From contig JAWLDJ010000007.1 in assembly GCA_041686695.1 (NCBI GenBank), positions 1 through 57,017 of the forward strand: 57,017 bases of DNA. Direction: 5' to 3'. Made by a program: the position numbers and the translations under genes. The notes beneath the pieces are model-generated. The model made no database searches, was not told the DNA's origin, and saw only the letters and a program-made list of their open reading frames with translations. The stretch comes from T1Sed10-7 sp041686695. GTDB taxonomy: Bacteria; Actinomycetota; Nitriliruptoria; Nitriliruptorales; Nitriliruptoraceae. Of this stretch, positions 26,022 through 31,841 are shown piece by piece. Positions within the stretch are counted from its first letter, which is position 1; every line of letters starts with the position of its first letter.

Positions 26022-26480
26022 TCACCGCTCGTAGGTGCCGATGACCCGGTTCTGCTCGAGGATGGCGTCGGCGTAGGTGTCGAGGAACTCCCGCCGGGAC
26101 GGGCTTCCCTCCACCTTCCGCGACAGGGCGTAGACCCAGAAGTAGTAGTGGTGCACCCCGTGACCCTCCGGTGGCTGCGGCCCGCCGTACCCGGTGCTGC
26201 CGAAGTCGTTGGGACCCGGTCGGTAGCGGCGGTCCGCGTCGGAGGGGAGCTCGGTGGTCTCGGGTGGGATCCCGTACAGGGTCCAGTGCGTGAAGCCGTC
26301 CGGCAACGGGGCGTCGGGATCGTGACAGATGACGGCCAGTTCCACGGCCTCGTCCGGGACGCCGTCGATGAGGAACGACGGTGCCTCGTTCTCGCGGTCG
26401 TTGGCGTGCCGGTCCTCGAGCGGGCCGCCCGGTGTGAACTCCCGGCTGGAGATCGCCAGGTCCTGGATGCTGAGTCCCAC
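26022..26480 (-). CDS. YbhB/YbcL family Raf kinase inhibitor-like (PEBP) protein
   Basis: A 152-residue phosphatidylethanolamine-binding-protein fold. The anion-binding motifs are present: 'ICHDPDAPLPDGFTHW' and 'GHGVHHYYFWVYAL'. Bacterial homologues are of uncertain function. The GTG at 26480 has GGGAGGA nine bases upstream; a further upstream ATG at 26543 is less likely. It precedes the DUF4916 gene by about 110 bp on the same strand. Confidence 0.9.
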   Translation of the reverse strand: MGLSIQDLAISSREFTPGGPLEDRHANDRENEAPSFLIDGVPDEAVELAVICHDPDAPLPDGFTHWTLYGIPPETTELPSDADRRYRPGPNDFGSTGYGGPQPPEGHGVHHYYFWVYALSRKVEGSPSRREFLDTYADAILEQNRVIGTYER

Positions 26481-26626
26481 GGTGGGTGTCCTCCCTGATC
26501 GTCGGTCATCGGTGGTGTGACAGCACCGACCGTAGGCGCGCACGGCCTCGGATGCGCGGTCGAACGCACGCGGGGCGGCTCGGCGCGCCGTGCGGGTCGG
26601 GGTGGGGCCGCCCGGCCACCCGCGGG

Positions 26627-27778
26627 TCAGTACAGGAACATCGGCTTGCCGGCGACCTGGCGGACCTTCGGCCGGTAGGCCTGGACGTCGTAGAGCGCGT
26701 CCACGTCGACCCGGCGTGCACCGGACCCGGTCACGGTGATGGGCACGTTGGTGTAGGTCCCGCTCCGCAGCGCGACCATGCGGCCCTTCTCGCCGTCGAC
26801 GGCGAGGTCGGCGGCCATCACGGCGAAGTTGGTCGCGACCATCAGGTCGAGGGAGTCCGGGCGTCCCGAACGCATCAGGTAGCCGAGTTGCTGGACGATG
26901 ATGTCCTCGCCGGTCAACTGCTTGATCATCTCGCCGGTGGTCTGTCCGATACCGCCGAGCTTGCGGTGCCCGAAGGCATCCTCCTCGCCGGTGAGGTGGA
27001 TGTCACCGCCGGTGTAGGTCGCTCCCTCCGAGACGGTCACCATCGAGTAGTGGGAGGGGCTGCGCCGCTTGTCCTCCATGAGCAGGGCCGCGAGCCGCTC
27101 CGGGTCGAAGGGCACCTCGGAGATGACGGCCCGGTCGACCGACGCGAGGTAGGCGCTGATCAGCGAGGTCTCCCCGGAGTAGCGGCCGAACAGTTCGACC
27201 ACCGCGATCCGCTCGTGCGAGCCCGTCGAGGTCCTGAGCTGGTGGATGAACTCGACGGAGCGGGTCACCGCGGTCGAGAAGCCGATGCAGTAGTCGGTCC
27301 CGTGGACGTCGTTGTCCATCGTCTTGGGGATCGCGACGACCGGGAACCCCTCCTCGTGCAGGCGCAGTGCGTAGGAGAGGGTGTCGTCACCACCGATCGG
27401 GATCATCGCGTCCAAGCCGAGGTGGTCGAGCACCCGCAGGGTGTGCGCGGTGAAGTCGTGTGGCCCCTCACCGAGTGCGTCGTCGCGCAGGAAGGGCGGG
27501 ACCTCCTTGTCGCGGACCCGTTGGGGGTTGGTCCGGGAGGTGTGCAGGAACGTGCCGCCCGTGCGGTCGACGGTGCGGACCACGTCCTGGCTGAGGTCGA
27601 TCACGCAGCGCTCGTTCGATCCTTCCGGGTCATCGAGGTCGTAGTCGAGCAGGCCGGCCCAACCGCGCCTCAGCCCCACGACCTCGTGGCCGTCATCGAT
27701 GACGCGGTCGACGACCGCCTTGATGCACGGGTTCAGTCCGGGGACGTCGCCCCCGCCGGTCAGGATGCCGATCCTCAC
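26627..27778 (-). CDS. pfp: 6-phosphofructokinase, PPi-type active site
   Basis: A 383-residue phosphofructokinase that phosphorylates fructose 6-phosphate in glycolysis. The phosphoryl-donor motif is GGDDT (129-133) rather than GGDGS, and the catalytic loop is 'PKTMDND' (151-157). Asp at the second position and Lys before TMDND replace the two glycines of ATP enzymes, the established signature for pyrophosphate use and reversibility. Overall sequence resembles actinobacterial PfkA. The GTG at 27778 follows GGAGG with 8-nt spacing. Its promoter shares an 18-bp element with gdhB. A second, double-length phosphofructokinase of ATP type lies 4 kb away. Confidence 0.92.
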   Translation of the reverse strand: MRIGILTGGGDVPGLNPCIKAVVDRVIDDGHEVVGLRRGWAGLLDYDLDDPEGSNERCVIDLSQDVVRTVDRTGGTFLHTSRTNPQRVRDKEVPPFLRDDALGEGPHDFTAHTLRVLDHLGLDAMIPIGGDDTLSYALRLHEEGFPVVAIPKTMDNDVHGTDYCIGFSTAVTRSVEFIHQLRTSTGSHERIAVVELFGRYSGETSLISAYLASVDRAVISEVPFDPERLAALLMEDKRRSPSHYSMVTVSEGATYTGGDIHLTGEEDAFGHRKLGGIGQTTGEMIKQLTGEDIIVQQLGYLMRSGRPDSLDLMVATNFAVMAADLAVDGEKGRMVALRSGTYTNVPITVTGSGARRVDVDALYDVQAYRPKVRQVAGKPMFLY

Positions 27779-27809
27779 GTGGGTTCCTCCATGGGTGCGT
27801 TGAGCACAG

Positions 27810-27842
27810 ACGCTAGCGGGCATCGTGCGTGTCGGACAGCGC
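27810..27842 (-). promoter_or_regulatory. Phosphofructokinase promoter with 18-bp element shared with gdhB
   Basis: The -10 box is TAGCGT on the minus strand (27815 to 27810). Nine bp upstream is GTGCGTGTCGGACAGCGC (plus-strand reading, 27825-27842), differing from the gdhB copy at one of 18 positions. The core TGTCCGACA is an inverted repeat. It lies within the divergent region with tauE, so it may affect both genes. Confidence 0.5.
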
Positions 27843-27854
27843 TGCCCGGGCTCG

Positions 27855-27860
27855 TAACCT
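27855..27860 (+). promoter_or_regulatory. Possible -10 box for the TauE permease (TAACCT)
   Basis: TAACCT lies 44 bp before the ATG at 27905, back to back with the phosphofructokinase promoter. Confidence 0.3.
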
Positions 27861-27904
27861 CCCGGCCAGCCGGCCGGGGACGTCGCCACCGGTGACCGGC
27901 GACC

Positions 27905-28720
27905 ATGGCCACCGACGTGCCCGCGCACGGTGCCCTGCCCTGCGCCCCGACCGAGAGGCCGTCCGAGGTGCTTGCAGGTCTGGAAGCGATGGTGGCGGCG
28001 GTCGGCCCGCTCGGCCTCACCTTCATCGTGATCGCTGCGGTGCTGGGCGGGGTCGCCCAGTCCACGGTCGGGTTCGGCGGTGCTTTCGCGACCGTCCCCG
28101 CCCTGGCCCTGACCGCTCCCGAGCTGCTCCCGGGTGCGATGCTGGTCGCGATACTGCCGCTGGCGGTGACGATGGCGATCGTGGGACGAGCGCAGCTCGA
28201 CCGCAGGTCGGCCACCCGTCTCATGCTCGGACGGCTGCCGGGGATCGCGATCGGCACCGTGATCGTGCTCGTGGTCGATGTCCGTTGGCTGACCGCGATC
28301 GTGGCCGTCGTGCTGCTCGGCGCGGTCGCGGCCGCGGCGGGTGGGTGGCACCTGGAGGTGACCCCGCGCCGTGAGCTCGTCGCCGGGATGGTGTCGGGGG
28401 TGACCGGCGCCGCGACCGCGCTGGGCGGGCCACCCTTGGCGCTGCTGTACCGCGAGCGTGACCCGGCCGTGGTGCGGCCGACCCTCGGGGTGGTGTGGGC
28501 GGTCGGCATCGTGCTCACCCTGCTCGGGCTGGCGGCCGTCGGCTCGTTCACCGGGGTACAGGCGCTCGCGGGCATCCTGCTGTCGGCCCTGCTGCTGGTG
28601 GGTCTGCTGCTCAGTCGGCCCTTGCTCCGGCTGCTCGCACCGGCGCAGGTCCGGGTGGTCATCCTGTGGTGGGCGGGACTGGGAGGCGTGGCCGCGCTGG
28701 GACGTGTGCTGGCAGGGTGA
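27905..28720 (+). CDS. TauE/SafE family sulfite exporter-like permease
   Basis: A 271-residue membrane protein with about eight hydrophobic segments. The repeat signatures of the TauE/SafE family are visible: 'GGVAQSTVGFGGAFATVPAL' in the first half and 'GMVSGVTGAATALGGPPLAL' in the second. Members export sulfite, sulfoacetate or other organosulfur anions. The ATG at 27905 gives a 27-residue hydrophilic lead; the ATG at residue 28 is an alternative start. Divergent from the phosphofructokinase. A molybdenum SUOX-fold enzyme occurs elsewhere in the window but is not linked. Confidence 0.85.
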   Translation: MATDVPAHGALPCAPTERPSEVLAGLEAMVAAVGPLGLTFIVIAAVLGGVAQSTVGFGGAFATVPALALTAPELLPGAMLVAILPLAVTMAIVGRAQLDRRSATRLMLGRLPGIAIGTVIVLVVDVRWLTAIVAVVLLGAVAAAAGGWHLEVTPRRELVAGMVSGVTGAATALGGPPLALLYRERDPAVVRPTLGVVWAVGIVLTLLGLAAVGSFTGVQALAGILLSALLLVGLLLSRPLLRLLAPAQVRVVILWWAGLGGVAALGRVLAG

Positions 28721-28750
28721 GCGGTGGGCGGCGACCGACGCGCACACGAG

Positions 28751-28787
28751 GACGCCCCGGCGTCCGTCTCAGGACCTCCGGGGCGTC
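28751..28787 (+). terminator. Hairpin terminator after the TauE permease
   Basis: A 10-bp stem (GACGCCCCGG / CCGGGGCGTC) encloses a second 4-bp stem (GTCC/GGAC) with a 6-nt loop. It begins 30 bp after the stop. There is no U-run, as is common in high-GC genomes. Confidence 0.65.
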
Positions 28788-28850
28788 GCGTCGTGTCCCA
28801 CCGTTCCTCTCGGCTGGTGGAACATCGGCTCCACCGATGGATCCCTCCGT

Positions 28851-29230
28851 GACCCTCGCGGGTCGCGGTCGATCCGCTCGGCGACCACCCGGCGAGCCGG
28901 GTGGCGGGTCCGACCGTGAGGTCCGACCCGGCCGTCGGTGACCGTTGCACCATGTCCGAGCACGGTGCCCGCTGTCACCTCGGTGTGGGACGTCCGCGCC
29001 CTCGCGGGCATCGGTCGTACCTCACCGTCGCGAGCGCGGTGATCCGCGGGGGATCGCCGTCGTCTGCCGCCGCACCGAGCGGGTCGCCACCCGGAGGTGG
29101 CCACATCGCTCGGGCCGCAGCCCGATCGTCCTCGCGGACGATCGTCTCGCCGGTGTCACCCGCTGCGTCGGGTGTCACCCCCACCTCGGCGGTACAGCGC
29201 CTGAGTGGGTGCACGGTCGGCCTCGCGGCC
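28851..29230. repeat. Family of four TCGC-loop hairpins
   Basis: Four inverted repeats share a CC-TCGC-GG core: 28851-28864 (5-bp stem), 28998-29009 (4 bp), 29124-29143 (8 bp) and 29219-29230 (4 bp). Two further hairpins without that loop sit between the first and second: 28885-28904 (8 bp) and 28905-28930 (10 of 11 pairs, GTGA tetraloop). Confidence 0.5.
29152..29180. promoter_or_regulatory. Two GGTGTCACCC palindromes, 19 bp apart
   Basis: GGTGTCACCC occurs at 29152-29161 and 29171-29180. Each copy is a near-perfect palindrome, and the 19-bp spacing puts them on the same face of the helix about two turns apart. This is the geometry of a cooperative operator. No regulator is identified. Confidence 0.4.
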
Positions 29231-29558
29231 TTCCGCTCGGTGGCTCACCCCTGTCGGGGTTCGACCGTCGCTTGGCCGTCACGTTCCGGCGTCCGCGTCG
29301 GCGGGCTCTCGCCCTCCACCTCACCCGGTCGCTCCTGTACAGAGCTCCTGGGTGTCCGATCGGGGATCCGCAGTCCGTTCCCGACCGGCACGAATGACGG
29401 TAGGTGCACGTCGCCGGCCATGTCCACCGCGATGCCGCAAGTCACAGGATGTCCACCGGTCATCCCCAAGCTGTCCCCAGATCCTGCTCGGCTCCGCGCA
29501 CGTCGGCCGGTGCACAGCGCGCGCAGCTGGGGCGATCCCTCGTCCGGTGCCCGGTCGG

Positions 29559-29636
29559 GCATCCGGGTCCGGGATCCGGGTGGGGGATCCGGGTGGGGGA
29601 TCCGGGTCGGGGATCCAGGTCGAAGGTCCGGGTCCG
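29559..29636. repeat. 13-bp tandem repeat (GGATCCGGGTNGG), six units
   Basis: Units start at 29559, 29572, 29585, 29598, 29611 and 29624. The three central copies are nearly identical; the first and last are degenerate. The period is not a multiple of three, so it is not a coding repeat. It ends 43 bp before the GTG of the AAA+ ATPase gene and 9 bp before its TAGCAT box (29645-29650). Confidence 0.75.
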
Positions 29637-29678
29637 CGGCGCAGTAGCATCAGCGCTTCCCGAGCCGTGGGGAGACGG

Positions 29679-30845
29679 GTGCCCAACCCCTTCGAGGACC
29701 TGAGCGTCGACGGTGGGGTGCTGGCGGCGGCGGCGAACCCCTTCCGACCCGGGATGGGTCGCATCCCGCCGGACTTCGGCGGACGCGAGGAGGCCCTGCT
29801 GCGGGCGAGGATCGTCGTCGAGCAGTTGACCGCCACCGTGGCGCCCGAGTTCGTGCTGTACCGCGGCGTGCGTGGCGTCGGCAAGACCGCGTTGCTCGCC
29901 TACGTGCGGCAGCGGGCCCGTGAGTTGGGACTGGCGACGATCCACGTGGAAGCGGACCGCGACGACGCCGAGCTCGCTCGTGCCACCTCGGTGGTCTTCC
30001 GCGGGATCGTGGAGCTCGTGGCCGGTGCCCCCACCACGAGCCTCACGGGTCTGGCCACGGTCCGTCCCGGCTCCCAGGGGCCGCAGCTGGTGGGCCGGGG
30101 GGACGCCCAGCGTTTCGAAGCCCTGATCGGTGACCTCGCCGAGCTCGCCGGCCGGATCCAGCGTGGGGTGCTGCTCACGATCGACGAGGTCCACGAGGCA
30201 GGTGACATCCTGCTCGGTCCGCTGCTGCGAGCCGCACACGCGGCCGCACAGGACGACCGGCCGGTCGGCGTGCTGTTGTCGGGGCTGCCGACCGCCGCCG
30301 AGAACCTCTTCGACGAGGGCCAGACCTACACCGAGCGGCTGGCACGGGTCGACCTGGGGCTGCTGGACCCAGCCGGGACGGCCGAGGCGATCCGGCGGCC
30401 CTTCGACCGGGTCGCCGGCACGACGGTCGATGCCGCGGTCGTCGACGCCGTGCACGATGCGTCCGGTGGGTACCCCTGGTTCGTCCAGCTGTGGGGTGAG
30501 GCCCTCTGGGATCTGGCGACCGACGCCGAGCGGATCGAGCTCCCGGTGGCACGAGCGGCCGGGGCGCGGGTGCGCGTCCGCGTCGACGACTTCTACGCCA
30601 CGCGGTGGCGCCGGGTGCCGTCGGGCCGGGCCCAGTTGCTGGTCCAGGCGCTCGCCGAGCAGGGTGGTGAGGCGGCGATGGGTGACCTGCTCGAGGTGGT
30701 CGACATCACCCACCAGGCGGCCTCGCCGGCCCGGCGGTCGCTGCTCGACCTCGGGATCTGTTGGGCGCCCCAGCGCGGTCGGCTGGCCTTCAGCGTGCCG
30801 GGCTTCGAACGCTGGGTGCTGGCCACGCGACCGGTGGAGGCGTGA
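29679..30845 (+). CDS. AAA+ ATPase, AAA_16/Orc1-Cdc6-like
   Basis: A 388-residue P-loop ATPase. Walker A is GVRGVGKT (63-70), Walker B is LLTIDE (165-170), and sensor-1-like 'VLLSGLPTAAENL' follows. Residues ~300-388 look like a winged-helix domain ('AQLLVQALAEQGGEAAMGDL'). This is the architecture of the actinobacterial 'MPNPF...' ATPases, related in fold to archaeal Orc1/Cdc6; their role is unknown. GTG 29679 fits the family N-terminus 'PNPF'; GTG 29667 is an alternative. TAGCAT at 29645-29650 may be the -10 box. The repeats directly upstream are notable. Confidence 0.82.
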   Translation: MPNPFEDLSVDGGVLAAAANPFRPGMGRIPPDFGGREEALLRARIVVEQLTATVAPEFVLYRGVRGVGKTALLAYVRQRARELGLATIHVEADRDDAELARATSVVFRGIVELVAGAPTTSLTGLATVRPGSQGPQLVGRGDAQRFEALIGDLAELAGRIQRGVLLTIDEVHEAGDILLGPLLRAAHAAAQDDRPVGVLLSGLPTAAENLFDEGQTYTERLARVDLGLLDPAGTAEAIRRPFDRVAGTTVDAAVVDAVHDASGGYPWFVQLWGEALWDLATDAERIELPVARAAGARVRVRVDDFYATRWRRVPSGRAQLLVQALAEQGGEAAMGDLLEVVDITHQAASPARRSLLDLGICWAPQRGRLAFSVPGFERWVLATRPVEA

Positions 30846-30854
30846 GCCCCCCGA

Positions 30855-30894
30855 GGCCGGCCGCGTCCACCTGGACGGACGTCACCCGCCGGCC
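30855..30894 (+). terminator. Compound hairpin after the AAA+ ATPase
   Basis: GGCCGGC (30855-30861) pairs with GCCGGCC (30888-30894), enclosing a GTCCA/TGGAC hairpin (30865-30876). It could terminate the ATPase mRNA; the next gene has its own promoter immediately after. Confidence 0.4.
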
Positions 30895-30901
30895 GGCGGC
30901 C

Positions 30902-30907
30902 TAGCCT
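30902..30907 (+). promoter_or_regulatory. -10 box giving leaderless mRNA for the zincin (TAGCCT)
   Basis: TAGCCT is followed by 7 nt and the ATG at 30915, so transcription should start at or next to the ATG. There is no Shine-Dalgarno sequence. Confidence 0.5.
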
Positions 30908-30914
30908 GCCGGGC

Positions 30915-31259
30915 ATGGATGCGGTCGCGATGTCACGGTTCGAACAGCTGGTCGGGCAGGCCCTGGACGCCGTGCCCGACGAACTGTGGGCCCGCTTCGA
31001 CAACGTGGTGGTGCTCGTCGACGACGTCCACGAGGACGAGCCCGAGCTGCTGGGGCAGTACGAGGGGATCCCGCTGACCGAGCGTGAGGACTACGCGGGA
31101 GCGACCCCGGACGTGATCCGCATCTTCCGACGACCGTTGTGCGCCGCGGTCGAGGATGAGTCCGAACTGGTCGACGAGGTGTACGTGACCGTGGTGCACG
31201 AGTTCGCCCATCACCTCGGGATCGACGACGATCGCCTCCACGAGCTCGGGTGGGCATGA
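30915..31259 (+). CDS. Zincin-like metallopeptidase family protein (DUF1025)
   Basis: A 114-residue single-domain minimal zincin. The zinc motif HExxH is 'HEFAHHLGI', followed by 'DDDRLHELGW', where the downstream acidic residue supplies the third ligand. Other conserved elements are 'VVVLVDDVHED' and 'LLGQYEGIPLTER'. Small proteins of this family are widespread in Actinobacteria; substrates are unknown. The start is defined by the leaderless -10 arrangement. Confidence 0.9.
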   Translation: MDAVAMSRFEQLVGQALDAVPDELWARFDNVVVLVDDVHEDEPELLGQYEGIPLTEREDYAGATPDVIRIFRRPLCAAVEDESELVDEVYVTVVHEFAHHLGIDDDRLHELGWA

Positions 31260-31289
31260 GCGGCGGACCGTGAGCACAGGGGACCAGCG

Positions 31290-31745
31290 ATGACCGAGCA
31301 GCTCCCACGACGCACGATCGCGCTGGTCGCCCACGACCGGCGCAAGCCCGATCTGCTCTCCTGGGCCCGACGCCACCGTGCCGCCTTGGTGCGCCATCGG
31401 CTCGTGGCGACCGGGACGACCGGGCAGCTGCTGGGCGACGAGCTCGGCCTGGAGATCCTGCGGCTGGAGAGCGGTCCCCTCGGTGGGGACATGCAGCTCG
31501 GGGCCATGCTCTCCCGGCACGAGGTCGACCTGCTGGTGTTCCTGTGGGACCCGTTGTCGGCGCAGCCGCACGAGCCGGATGTCCGTGCGCTCCTGCGGGT
31601 CGCGACGCTGTGGAACGTCCCCGTCGCCACGAACCAGGCCACGGCCGACCTGTTGATCACCTCACCGCTGTTGACCTCCGCCGCGTACGTGCGGCAGGTT
31701 CCCGACCACACCGCGCACCGCCAGCGGCCGCGATCCGCCGAGTGA
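31290..31745 (+). CDS. mgsA: Methylglyoxal synthase
   Basis: Converts dihydroxyacetone phosphate to methylglyoxal and phosphate, a bypass that relieves sugar-phosphate stress. The 151 residues have the family motifs 'IALVAHDRRK' (residues 10-19), 'TGTTG' (phosphate binding) and 'SGPLGGDMQLGAM' with the catalytic Asp at 67, then 'VFLWDPLSAQPHEPDV'. Length matches E. coli MgsA. AGGGGA lies about 7 nt before the ATG. It sits directly upstream of the double phosphofructokinase, both drawing on the same part of glycolysis. Confidence 0.95.
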   Translation: MTEQLPRRTIALVAHDRRKPDLLSWARRHRAALVRHRLVATGTTGQLLGDELGLEILRLESGPLGGDMQLGAMLSRHEVDLLVFLWDPLSAQPHEPDVRALLRVATLWNVPVATNQATADLLITSPLLTSAAYVRQVPDHTAHRQRPRSAE

Positions 31746-31841
31746 GCCGTCGCTCGACCGGCGGCGACCACCGCCACGGCCCTACCGTCGACCCTGAGCC
31801 GGCCAGCCGCCTGCCCCGCCGCCACGACCCGGAGGATCCCG

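Larger units (their letters stand above)
28721..29678. other. Gene-poor 958-bp segment with hairpins, palindromes and tandem repeats
   Basis: No convincing gene on either strand: translations are low-complexity and no family is recognisable. The contents in order are a terminator hairpin (28751-28787); adjacent hairpins at 28885-28904 and 28905-28930; four small hairpins with a TCGC loop and a common CCTCGCGG core (28851-28864, 28998-29009, 29124-29143, 29219-29230); two GGTGTCACC palindromes 19 bp apart; three TGTCCMC sites (29420-29480); and a 13-bp tandem repeat (29559-29636) directly before the AAA+ ATPase gene. A 105-codon minus-strand frame (29245-29562) is the best coding candidate but is weak. 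Confidence 0.6.

Noticed and set aside
29245..29562. 105-codon minus-strand frame
   Set aside because: Composition is the most protein-like in the segment, but there is no ribosome site, no recognisable domain and a lower third-position GC than in neighbouring genes. Not called, though it could be a decayed gene.
29559..29636. CRISPR array
   Set aside because: Units are contiguous 13-bp copies without unique spacers, and there are no cas genes.
28901..29647. 248-codon plus-strand frame in the gene-poor segment
   Set aside because: No ribosome site, low-complexity translation, and it runs through the 13-bp tandem array, whose period would change the peptide frame in each unit.
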